Shown here in pieces: positions 20,590 to 27,180 of a stretch of DNA of 38,314 nucleotides. The position numbers and the translations under genes were made by a program. The first letter of the stretch is position 1; every line of letters begins with the position of its first letter. Under the pieces are notes generated by a model. That model made no database searches. It had not been told where the DNA came from and saw only the letters and a program-made list of their open reading frames with translations. This DNA comes from Bacillus sp. V3-13 (GTDB taxonomy: Bacteria > Bacillota > Bacilli > Bacillales > Cytobacillaceae), in contig NZ_PGUZ01000008.1 of NCBI RefSeq assembly GCF_002860165.1, forward strand, positions 1 to 38,314, written 5' to 3'.

Positions 20590-20661
20590 GGCCCGTTGGT
20601 CAAGCGGTTAAGACACCGCCCTTTCACGGCGGTAACACGGGTTCGAATCCCGTACGGGTCA
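20590..20661 (+). tRNA. tRNA-Glu (anticodon TTC)
   Basis: A 72-nt tRNA. The anticodon stem CCGCC/GGCGG holds the loop CTTTCAC, with TTC at 20623-20625; the T-arm is ACGGG/CCCGT with loop TTCGAAT. The acceptor stem is GGCCCGT/ACGGGTC. The following bases are TAT, so CCA is not encoded and must be added by tRNA nucleotidyltransferase, unlike the Met gene 10 nt upstream. Confidence 0.95.
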
Positions 20662-20700
20662 TATAAATGCGCAGGCGGTTTAATTCAACCGTTAGTGACC

Positions 20701-20740
20701 AAAGAAGCACCAGAGTTTTAGACTCTGGTGCTTCTTTTTT
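20701..20740 (+). terminator. tRNA operon terminator
   Basis: A perfect 14-bp stem (20703-20716 with 20722-20735) and TTTAG loop, then T-rich sequence on the plus strand. The T-run is only on this side, so it serves the tRNA operon rather than yabR. Confidence 0.92.
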
Positions 20741-20743
20741 TCA

Positions 20744-20778
20744 TATAAAAAAGACAAGCCCGGGAACAGCCTGTCTTT
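20744..20778 (-). terminator. yabR terminator
   Basis: On the minus strand AAAGACAGGC (20769-20778) pairs with GCTTGTCTTT (20750-20759), with one G-T pair, followed by TTTTT. It ends the yabR transcript, which converges on the tRNA operon. Confidence 0.78.
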
Positions 20779-20835
20779 ATAACTATATATATTAGTAGCG
20801 GATAGAACCTGCTATCTATTTAAATAAGCAGCAAG

Positions 20836-21300
20836 TTAACCTCTTCTGGCTCCTCTGCCTCCACGCTTCGATTCTGTATTCCGCTTTAAAGATGATAAGC
20901 GGTCTTCACTGTCTTTTAGGAAGCGGGCCATTTTTGATTCAAAGGTTTCGGCTCTGCTGTTCGCACGTTGATCGTTGGCTCTCCCTTGTCTGGGACCGCC
21001 TGGCCGGGCGCCTCCCTGGCGTGGTGGACGTGGCGAATAAGATTGTGGTTTTGATGCTTCCGGTCTGTCTACTGCTTTTTTGATGGATAGACCAATCTTT
21101 CCATCCTTTTCGACATTGATAACTTTTACCTCGACCTGATCGCCTACCTTCAGGTGATCATTGATGTCTTTAACGTAGTTATCAGCAACCTCACTGATAT
21201 GCACTAAACCAGTTGATCCATCCGGCAGCTCCACAAACGCTCCGAAATTAGTAATGCCTGTTACCTTTCCCTGTAACTTGCTGCCTACTTCAATTGACAT
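20836..21300 (-). CDS. yabR: S1-domain RNA-binding protein YabR
   Basis: A 154-aa protein. Residues 1-74 form one S1 (OB-fold) domain: GSKLQGKVTGITNFGAFVEL, GLVHISEVAD and VKVINVEKDGKIGLSIKK. The remaining 80 residues are a basic, disordered tail rich in Pro, Gly and Arg (PRPPRQGGARPGGPRQGR, and RGGRGARRG at the end) broken by one helical segment (ETFESKMARFLKDSEDRLSSL). I remember the B. subtilis protein as about 128 aa, so this tail is longer. The family is thought to act at the ribosome or RNA; the exact role is unknown. AAGGAGG stands 12 nt before the ATG, a long spacing. It has its own promoter and terminator. Confidence 0.92.
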   Translation of the reverse strand: MSIEVGSKLQGKVTGITNFGAFVELPDGSTGLVHISEVADNYVKDINDHLKVGDQVEVKVINVEKDGKIGLSIKKAVDRPEASKPQSYSPRPPRQGGARPGGPRQGRANDQRANSRAETFESKMARFLKDSEDRLSSLKRNTESKRGGRGARRG

Positions 21301-21348
21301 AAAAAGAAATTTCCTCCTTAAGGATATAAAAAATCATACTTATTCTAT

Positions 21349-21378
21349 ATTATACAAAACTGAAAAAAAGAGTGTCAA
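21349..21378 (-). promoter_or_regulatory. yabR sigma-A promoter
   Basis: Both hexamers are perfect consensus on the minus strand: TTGACA (21373-21378) and TATAAT (21349-21354), 18 nt apart, about 48 nt ahead of the yabR ATG. Strong vegetative expression is expected. Confidence 0.85.
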
Positions 21379-21383
21379 TAAAC

Positions 21384-21779
21384 CTACTCTTCAGAAGAAT
21401 TTTCCTTTTTATCGTCCGGCAGCTGAAAAATAATTTCATTAATATCTGACAGGAATAATTCCCTTCGCGCCAGCTTCGCAATATATTCATCATCATGCAG
21501 CTTAACAATTTCTTCTTCAAGAACGACCTGGTTTTTTCTCAGCTTCGCAAGCTTTTGTTGCAGCTTTTCTTTTTCAACCAGTTTTTCTTCCATAGTGGAC
21601 GATTGGGCGATGAGTGTTGAAATCATCGAGAAGGAAATGATAATGGCCACAACAAAAAAAGCAGCGAGCCGTCTGAACAGACGCTTGCGCCGTGATTGCG
21701 CCGAGACTTGAGCCGTTTCCTGCTGTTGCGCATAGGTTGTCTGGATTTTTGCTACTTTTCGTTTTCTGATGGCACTCAT
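21384..21779 (-). CDS. divIC: Cell division protein DivIC (FtsB-like)
   Basis: Bitopic septal protein that works with FtsL and DivIB in the divisome. The 131-aa protein has a basic cytoplasmic N-terminus (1-37, with RRKRLFRR), one membrane span (about 38-58, AAFFVVAIIISFSMISTLIA), then a coiled coil rich in Glu/Lys/Leu, and the conserved end DDEYIAKLARRELFL plus NEIIFQL. The start is the ATG at 21779, with AAGGGGG about 8 nt upstream. The frame continues to 21833 but that part has no binding site and overlaps yabQ. Order yabP-yabQ-divIC-yabR is as in B. subtilis. Confidence 0.94.
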   Translation of the reverse strand: MSAIRKRKVAKIQTTYAQQQETAQVSAQSRRKRLFRRLAAFFVVAIIISFSMISTLIAQSSTMEEKLVEKEKLQQKLAKLRKNQVVLEEEIVKLHDDEYIAKLARRELFLSDINEIIFQLPDDKKENSSEE

Positions 21780-21795
21780 GTTGTCGGCCCCCTTA

Positions 21796-22425
21796 TCATT
21801 TCGTTTTCTTCCATCTATTTCGGACTGTCTCAATATAATTCTTGATTCGAACGAAAAACCCTTTTAGATTATTATATAACTTCTCGACGAATTTTTTAAC
21901 ACTTTTCGGTAGAAGTTTCCAAACAAACAGAAATAAGAGTTTAAATGGCTGCCAAAATACCTTTGCTATAAATAATAAAATGGACAACCCAAGTTTGGCA
22001 AGAGAAAAAACGCCTCTTGCCAACAATAAGACGATTGAAATTAGTAATGTTAGCAATGATTTCAGCGGTCTGATCATAAGCAGTTCGATGCTTTTTACAA
22101 GAGTTTTATAGACCGCAATCACGACTCTGATCGCCATGTCCAGAAGCTTTAAATACAGCTTTTTCAATAAGCTTTGGTAGGCAGCAAAACCGCAGAGCAA
22201 GGCGATAAAAATATAAAATCTTATTTCTCCCTGATTAACGAGATATAACACATAAAAGATAACCAGACCCTGCAGGAGCCAGAATAATATGTCGTTGATA
22301 AAAACGATCCATCGCTTCCTTGCTGGACGATGCAAAAAACGGTTATACGTATCGAGACAGGCACCAAACAGGCTGCCCATTCCAATCATCGTAAGCATCG
22401 TGACGAATTGGGTGGAGAGAGTCAT
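21796..22425 (-). CDS. yabQ: Spore cortex biosynthesis membrane protein YabQ
   Basis: Integral membrane protein which in B. subtilis is needed for cortex formation and lies in the membranes around the forespore. The 209-aa protein has about four or five hydrophobic spans (near 7-25, 40-65, 68-88, 120-150) and a very basic C-terminal tail (residues 160-209, many Lys and Arg). Its ATG overlaps the yabP stop in ATGA, so the two genes are translationally coupled. Mother-cell expression is expected from the sigma-E-like element ahead of yabP. Confidence 0.92.
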   Translation of the reverse strand: MTLSTQFVTMLTMIGMGSLFGACLDTYNRFLHRPARKRWIVFINDILFWLLQGLVIFYVLYLVNQGEIRFYIFIALLCGFAAYQSLLKKLYLKLLDMAIRVVIAVYKTLVKSIELLMIRPLKSLLTLLISIVLLLARGVFSLAKLGLSILLFIAKVFWQPFKLLFLFVWKLLPKSVKKFVEKLYNNLKGFFVRIKNYIETVRNRWKKTK

Positions 22426-22727
22426 CGAAATAACTTGCTAAAGAGCCCTTTAGCCTTCTCCCCGTGATGCTCATCCAAGTATACGAGGTCAAAAATCTTT
22501 CCTTTAATAGACACGACTCCTTTGTCGACATCCAGGTTTTTCATCTGCAGGTTTTGCCCTTTAATGGCCAGGAAGCCCATCACCGTTTCCAGCAAAAATT
22601 CCTCATTATCAAAGCTTTCTACCTGCTTCACACCCGTTATATCAAGAAGCCTTCTTCCCCTCATAATGACATCATGCTCTTGTACTGTTGTGCTTTTTCC
22701 TGCATTTTGATCATAATATTGGCTCAT
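22422..22727 (-). CDS. yabP: Sporulation protein YabP
   Basis: A 101-aa soluble protein of the YabP/YqfC family, known from sigma-E regulons and linked to cortex/coat assembly. The family core is seen in VIMRGRRLLDITGVKQVESFDNEEFLLET and FLAIKGQNLQMKNLDVDKGVVSIKGKI. GGGGGA lies 7 nt before the ATG. It begins after a 95-nt gap with a sigma-E-like -10 and an inverted repeat, so yabP-yabQ probably have their own sporulation promoter although they lie in line with yabO. Confidence 0.93.
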   Translation of the reverse strand: MSQYYDQNAGKSTTVQEHDVIMRGRRLLDITGVKQVESFDNEEFLLETVMGFLAIKGQNLQMKNLDVDKGVVSIKGKIFDLVYLDEHHGEKAKGLFSKLFR

Positions 22728-22749
22728 TATCCATCCCCCGAATCACATA

Positions 22750-22766
22750 GTACAACCTTTTTGTAC
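22750..22766. repeat. Inverted repeat before yabP
   Basis: A perfect 6-bp inverted repeat, GTACAA and TTGTAC, around 5 nt. It sits where transcription from the sigma-E-like element would start, 23 nt upstream of the yabP ATG. It could be an operator or a short 5' hairpin. Confidence 0.45.
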
Positions 22767-22767
22767 A

Positions 22768-22790
22768 TGTGTATGAGGAAAGTGCCCAAG
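22768..22790 (-). promoter_or_regulatory. Sigma-E-like promoter for yabP-yabQ
   Basis: The minus strand has CATACACA (22768-22775), seven of eight matches to the sigma-E -10 CATACAMT. A loose -35-like TCTAACTT lies about 12-13 nt upstream. The known sigma-E control of yabP in B. subtilis supports it. Confidence 0.45.
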
Positions 22791-22822
22791 TTAGAACAAG
22801 CTGGTTGCATTCCGGTGCAGGA

Positions 22823-23095
22823 CTATTCGTTTCCAGAAGCACCGGCATTCTCTTCCTTGAGAATCGTATACATTTCGGCCGCTTCTTCCTTTCGGCTCGT
22901 TTCCTGAAGCCGTTCTACTTGTACGGTAACCAGCTTTTGCCCAAAGCGGATTTTCAATTCATCACCAACTTTTACCGTTGAACTGGCTTTAGCCTGCTGG
23001 CCATTTATCAATATCCTGCCTTGGTCGGATACTTCCTTTGCCAAAGTCCGCCTTTTTATTAATCTTGAAACCTTCAAAAACTTATCTAATCGCAT
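22823..23095 (-). CDS. rqcP: S4-domain protein YabO/RqcP, ribosome quality control
   Basis: RNA-binding S4 protein of the Hsp15 family. In B. subtilis YabO (RqcP) works with RqcH to add alanine tails to stalled chains on the 50S subunit. The 90-aa protein is mostly S4: MRLDKFLKVSRLIKRRTLAKEV, GRILINGQQAKASSTVKVGDEL and IRFGQKLVTVQV. A short acidic tail follows. The start is the ATG at 23095, with GGGGAG 10 nt upstream. A GTG three codons earlier is too close to that site. It follows yabN by 27 nt. Confidence 0.94.
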   Translation of the reverse strand: MRLDKFLKVSRLIKRRTLAKEVSDQGRILINGQQAKASSTVKVGDELKIRFGQKLVTVQVERLQETSRKEEAAEMYTILKEENAGASGNE

Positions 23096-23122
23096 CTTTT
23101 TCACTCTCCCCTGCCAGCATGA

Positions 23123-24583
23123 TTATAAACCTGCTTTTTTTGCTTCATCCCAGAAAAAATCCAACTCTGCCAATGTAAAATCCTCAAACGTCCTGCCGCT
23201 TTCGCTCACTTTGTTTTCAATATAAGAAAATCTCCTGATAAACTTTTGATTCGCTTCAAAAAGCGCCTCTTCCGGATTTATATCAAAGAAACGTGCAACA
23301 TTGACAAGAGCAAAAAGCAAATCTCCATATTCCTTCATTAAATTTTCGTCAGGATGGCTTTTTGTCAGCTCTGCTTCAAGCTCGCCGACTTCTTCTTTTA
23401 CCTTCTCCCAGGCCGGCGTTATCTCCTGCCAATCAAATCCGGCTTTAGCCGCTTCCTTTTGCAGTGATGATGCTCTTAGCAAATTGGGCTGGCCTTTGCC
23501 GATTCCAGCGAGCCGCGATGTTGATTTTCCTTTCTCTTGTTTCTTGATTTCCTGCCAATTTTTTATTACTTCGGCCTCCGTGTCCGCGTATATTTCACCA
23601 AACACATGGGGATGACGCCGAATCATCTTTGCCGTTATTCCTTCAATCACGTCGGCGATCGAAAAGTAACCCTCATCTTCGCCGATCTGGGCATGGAGCA
23701 TCACTTGAAGCAGCACATCGCCCAACTCTTCAATGATGTTGTCTATGTCATTCAGGTTGATCGCTTCAATTAATTCATACGCTTCTTCTATTAAATACTT
23801 TTTTAATGATTGATGGGTTTGGTTTTTATCCCACGGGCAGCCATTCGGTCCGCGCAGTTCGGCAATAACCTGCCGGAGTTTGCTGAATTGCTTATATAAA
23901 ATCTCTTCGCGGGAGACGGGTGGAACATAGACCGTTGTTAAATTGTTTAAGCCAACTTCCCTGTCCAGCTCAAACAGCGGCACTTTCTTAACTTGCTCAT
24001 TTGCACTTCCCGCTGCTGTCACAATCGCGACTTCGTAATCATCAGGCAGCAGCTCCATCAAGGTCAGCTTCACGTTGGAAGCGACAAATTGGTCATATAC
24101 TTGGGCAATCATGATATGCTGGGTGATTTGCAGTTGATCTTTCTGCAAGTCCGTTCCGTCCAAAAGCTGAAAGCCTTCAATCGGGTCAATGCGGATCGCC
24201 AGAAACAACGAATCAATAAAGCTTTGGCCACCGCCGATTTCTATCTCAATTCCCCGGCTGCGTCCACCTTCAAGCAGCAGCTGCACGGTTCTTTCGGCAA
24301 CGAGAGGATGGCCTGGAACCGCATAAATGAGCGGGTCTTCTTCTGCTGATTCAAGCAAGGTCGCGGCAATTTCATGATAAACATCTTCAAATTGCCCGTG
24401 CTTTTCATAAATTGAATCAAAAGAGCGGAACAGCACTCCCTCTTTTTCAAGCTCCTGAACGACCGGATGTTCTTTCGTTCTTAAGTAAACAACATTTGCC
24501 TGGATAAGCTTCTTATAAATACCGAGCGGAAGCTGGTCGATATCTCCAGCACCAAGACCGACAACCACAATCTTCTTATTCAT
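23123..24583 (-). CDS. yabN: Fusion of tetrapyrrole-methylase domain and MazG NTP pyrophosphohydrolase (YabN)
   Basis: A two-domain protein of 486 aa. Residues 1-215 resemble SAM-dependent tetrapyrrole (corrin/porphyrin) methylases (VVVGLGAGDIDQLPLGI, YAVPGHPLVAERTV). Residues about 225-486 are a tandem MazG nucleotide pyrophosphohydrolase with CPWDKNQTHQSLKKYLIEEA, metal glutamates E266/E267, and EELGD at 285-289. MazG proteins remove non-canonical or excess NTPs; the methylase substrate is unknown. This fusion is standard in Bacillus. The ATG overlaps the yabM stop (ATGA), with GGAG 9 nt upstream. Confidence 0.94.
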   Translation of the reverse strand: MNKKIVVVGLGAGDIDQLPLGIYKKLIQANVVYLRTKEHPVVQELEKEGVLFRSFDSIYEKHGQFEDVYHEIAATLLESAEEDPLIYAVPGHPLVAERTVQLLLEGGRSRGIEIEIGGGQSFIDSLFLAIRIDPIEGFQLLDGTDLQKDQLQITQHIMIAQVYDQFVASNVKLTLMELLPDDYEVAIVTAAGSANEQVKKVPLFELDREVGLNNLTTVYVPPVSREEILYKQFSKLRQVIAELRGPNGCPWDKNQTHQSLKKYLIEEAYELIEAINLNDIDNIIEELGDVLLQVMLHAQIGEDEGYFSIADVIEGITAKMIRRHPHVFGEIYADTEAEVIKNWQEIKKQEKGKSTSRLAGIGKGQPNLLRASSLQKEAAKAGFDWQEITPAWEKVKEEVGELEAELTKSHPDENLMKEYGDLLFALVNVARFFDINPEEALFEANQKFIRRFSYIENKVSESGRTFEDFTLAELDFFWDEAKKAGL

Positions 24584-26208
24584 TCGCTTCGTCTCCTGTT
24601 CCTTTTAGGCAATAACCACGCCAGCCTGCCCCCAAACGGGAACAGCGCAAGCTCCTCCTCCTTGAAAACAGATCTTTTTAAAATAACTGACAAATAAAGA
24701 AAACCGCCAAGCCCGGCACCGAAAAGGGCCTGGACAGCAGCGCCGATTCGATTTGTTTCACCTGAAAAGCCGATAGAGCCAGTCCCCCACAGGAAGACTT
24801 TCAATGCCGCGACCATCACCGCCAGAGCAAAGCCGGTAATCACATAAAAACGGGCTGGCAAAAAGGGCATCCCTGTTTCTTTTCTTAATTTTACAATCAT
24901 CAGTATTAACATCAATACAAGTGAAATATTCGAAGCAAGAGCAGCACCCATCGTTCCGAAAACGGGAACAAGCCAAATATTCAGCATCCATTTCCCTGCG
25001 AACCCGAATATGATGATAACAGCCGGAAAGAGTGAAAAGCCAAGCCCCTGCAATACACTCGTAATCGTAATAACGACTGAACTCAGTAAAATGACGAAGC
25101 TTAAAAGGGCCAAAGTATTCGAGCCTAATGTATTTTCAAACAGCATCTGGTTGACGGGCCGGATAATTGCCGATAAGCCAAAGGTGGCTCCGGCCCCGGC
25201 AACAATGCTGATTTGCAAGGCCAATGCGATCTTTTCCTTTAAAAGCTCCTTCTTATGGCGAAAAGCGCTGCTTGAAATAAGCGGAACGAGCGATAGAGAT
25301 AACGAAGTCGCAACCACCGTTCCGAGCTGGAGGAGCGGCTGCCCGCGGTCATAGATTCCTTTCAGTTTTTTCGCTTCATCTCCATCAATCCCTGAACTGA
25401 CGAGCAGGGAATATAAATTCAAAGAATCTGCCAGCTGCAGAGAAATCAGCAGCATGCCCGAAATGCAGATCGCAAATCCCTCGACCGTTAATGCCTTCGC
25501 GATACTTTTTGCTTCTGACCATTTACGGTAACTAAATGGAATTCTATTTAACCTTTGTCGCTTTCTTTTGCAGATAAAAAAATATCCGAGAATGATAGTT
25601 GCAGCAATTCCACCAGTAATAGACCCGAATGCTGCTCCGCCGCCTATATGGTAGAGGGAAAATCCTTTTTCGGTTAACACAACCGCAAGTAGAAGGATCG
25701 TTATAACCCTTAATAACTGTTCACCAACCTGTGAAACAGCGGTCGGAACCATATTGCCCTGCCCTTGAAAATACCCGCGAAAAACAGCAATAAATGGAAA
25801 GAGCAAATAAACAATGGAGATAATCCGAAATAGGCCGGCAAGCTTTCGGTCACCCATCGATGCTGAGATCCATTCCGCCCCAAAATATAAACCAAAAAAG
25901 GCAAGCAAACCGAAAATAAACAAGTAAATAAACGAGAAGATCAGCAGCCTTTCCCCCGCCGCAGGCTGGCTATCCAATTTCCGCACAGTATAAAGCCTCG
26001 AAATCAGAACCGGAAAACCATAGGTAGACAGGATGAGTGCCAGTCCATAAAATGGGTAGACTTGCTGGTATATGTAAAAACCGATATCGCCGGCAATGTT
26101 TTGAAAAGGAATCCGATAGCCGGCACTTAATATTTTGGTTAATAACGCGGCAACTGTAAGAATAAAGGCCCCTCTTAATAATTGTTTTGAATCGTTTCCG
26201 GGCTTCAT
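24580..26208 (-). CDS. yabM: MOP-superfamily polysaccharide/lipid flippase YabM (SpoVB-like)
   Basis: Polytopic membrane protein of 542 aa with about 14 spans. It belongs to the MurJ/SpoVB/Wzx group that flips lipid-linked sugars. Visible family features are FILTVAALLTKILSAGYRIPFQN near the start, VFRGYFQGQGNMVPTAVSQV, and many glycine-rich helices. The substrate is not known; SpoVB and YtgP are relatives. The start is the ATG at 26208, after a GGAAGGGGAGGGG purine run. The 28 further codons to 26292 overlap an extended -10 promoter and are not used. It is the first gene of the yabM-yabN-yabO run. Confidence 0.92.
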   Translation of the reverse strand: MKPGNDSKQLLRGAFILTVAALLTKILSAGYRIPFQNIAGDIGFYIYQQVYPFYGLALILSTYGFPVLISRLYTVRKLDSQPAAGERLLIFSFIYLFIFGLLAFFGLYFGAEWISASMGDRKLAGLFRIISIVYLLFPFIAVFRGYFQGQGNMVPTAVSQVGEQLLRVITILLLAVVLTEKGFSLYHIGGGAAFGSITGGIAATIILGYFFICKRKRQRLNRIPFSYRKWSEAKSIAKALTVEGFAICISGMLLISLQLADSLNLYSLLVSSGIDGDEAKKLKGIYDRGQPLLQLGTVVATSLSLSLVPLISSSAFRHKKELLKEKIALALQISIVAGAGATFGLSAIIRPVNQMLFENTLGSNTLALLSFVILLSSVVITITSVLQGLGFSLFPAVIIIFGFAGKWMLNIWLVPVFGTMGAALASNISLVLMLILMIVKLRKETGMPFLPARFYVITGFALAVMVAALKVFLWGTGSIGFSGETNRIGAAVQALFGAGLGGFLYLSVILKRSVFKEEELALFPFGGRLAWLLPKRNRRRSE

Positions 26209-26242
26209 CGCCCCTCCCCTTCCAAAAAACGGACTATCGATA

Positions 26243-26251
26243 ATTATAGCA
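26243..26251 (-). promoter_or_regulatory. Extended -10 promoter for yabM
   Basis: The minus strand reads TGCTATAAT: a perfect -10 (26243-26248) with the TGn extension, 35 nt ahead of the yabM ATG. There is no good -35, which is acceptable for an extended -10. Confidence 0.6.
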
Positions 26252-26302
26252 TAGAGAAAAGGGCTGTGTTGATAAAACAAATTGTGCCTCAAATATCTAC
26301 TA

Positions 26303-26331
26303 AAAGAAAAAAGGCAGCATTTTGTGCTACC
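26303..26331 (-). terminator. spoVT terminator
   Basis: On the minus strand GGTAGCA (26325-26331) pairs with TGCTGCC (26313-26319), with one T-G pair, then TTTTTTC. It lies about 40 nt after the spoVT stop and keeps spoVT apart from yabM. Confidence 0.8.
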
Positions 26332-26368
26332 CCTTTCGTTTGAGAATTAAATTTTCCCATCCTATAGA

Positions 26369-26905
26369 TTATTGCTCCATTTGCCTTGCCAGAAAGCCTG
26401 CAGCCGTTTCTACAGCCTTCTGTTCCACTTCTCCAAGAGACCCATCTTTTGCCATAATAATGACTGCGCCGATAGGATCACCGTTTGCAATAATTGGACC
26501 GATCGTATAAGCCGAAACAGATTCCTCGTTCCCATCAACCAAAGAAACAGTCGATTGCTGGTTGGACAACACTGAACTGCGGTCTTCCATTGTTCTTTCC
26601 ACCAGGTCACTGATGTTTTTGTTTAAATAATCCTTCTTTGAACCGCCTGCAACGGCTATATAAACGTCCCTATCACATATTAAAACCGGATTTCCCAAGC
26701 TGTCATATAAAGCTTCAGCATATTCTTTTGCAAAATCTCCCAACTCGCTGATTGGAGAGTATTTTTTCAAGATGACTTCTCCATCCCGATCGACAAAAAT
26801 CTCTAATGGGTCCCCTTCGCGGATTCGCAGCGTTCTGCGAATTTCCTTAGGGATAACTACACGACCCAAATCATCAATTCGACGCACTATTCCCGTTGCT
26901 TTCAT
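26369..26905 (-). CDS. spoVT: AbrB-family sporulation regulator SpoVT
   Basis: Transcription factor that tunes the sigma-G regulon in the forespore and affects germination. The 178-aa protein has an N-terminal AbrB swapped-hairpin DNA-binding domain (1-50, MKATGIVRRIDDLGRVVIP, RTLRIREGDPLEIF) and a GAF-like C-terminal domain (about 55-178, PVLICDRDVYIAVAGG, GPIIANGDPIGAVIIM). GAGG lies 9 nt before the ATG. The A of its ATG directly follows the TGA of a 42-codon frame, giving TGAATG. A sigma-G-like promoter lies about 90 nt upstream. Confidence 0.97.
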   Translation of the reverse strand: MKATGIVRRIDDLGRVVIPKEIRRTLRIREGDPLEIFVDRDGEVILKKYSPISELGDFAKEYAEALYDSLGNPVLICDRDVYIAVAGGSKKDYLNKNISDLVERTMEDRSSVLSNQQSTVSLVDGNEESVSAYTIGPIIANGDPIGAVIIMAKDGSLGEVEQKAVETAAGFLARQMEQ

Positions 26906-27034
26906 TCACTGTTGCCTCACTTTCATCTGATGATTTTTTGTTATTGGCCATGATTCATGTTGCCTCAATATGAAAACATCACCAAGTTTGAACTTAGTAT
27001 CTTTCATAAGAAAAGTTCTATACACGGACTTCAT
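26906..27034 (-). CDS. Possible 42-aa protein upstream of spoVT, unknown
   Basis: I do not recognise this product. The frame encodes 42 residues (starts MKSVYRTFLMKDTKFKLGDV; ends QMKVRQQ), basic, with no membrane span. It has an AAAGGAG ribosome binding site with GGAG 6 nt before the ATG (27041-27044), and its stop codon abuts the spoVT start (TGAATG), as coupled genes do. A sigma-B-like promoter lies 73 nt upstream. Against it: the sigma-G-like spoVT promoter sits within its first codons, and B. subtilis has no annotated gene here as far as I recall. It could equally be a leader region. Confidence 0.35.
   Translation of the reverse strand: MKSVYRTFLMKDTKFKLGDVFILRQHESWPITKNHQMKVRQQ
26995..27024 (-). 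promoter_or_regulatory. Sigma-G-like promoter for spoVT
   Basis: The minus strand has TGTATA (27019-27024) and GATACTA (26995-27001), 17 nt apart. Each differs by one base from the sigma-G consensus TGAATA / CATACTA. spoVT is sigma-G dependent in B. subtilis. Confidence 0.65.
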
Positions 27035-27106
27035 TTTTTTCTCCTTTGTGATAAAGATGGCAAATACGGTTAATCATACCAGTCAGAACGGCTGCACACG
27101 GATAAA

Positions 27107-27132
27107 ATACCCCTGTCCAATCCACATAAAAC
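27107..27132 (-). promoter_or_regulatory. Sigma-B-like promoter between mfd and spoVT
   Basis: The minus strand has GTTTTA (27127-27132) and GGGTAT (27107-27112), 14 nt apart, fitting the general-stress consensus GTTTWW-N13-15-GGGWAW fully. A transcript from it would start about 65 nt ahead of the 42-codon frame and could also reach spoVT. Confidence 0.5.
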
Positions 27133-27180
27133 ATCATTATCATTACAATTTGGTTACAAATGAAATCTTTTCCATAGAAA

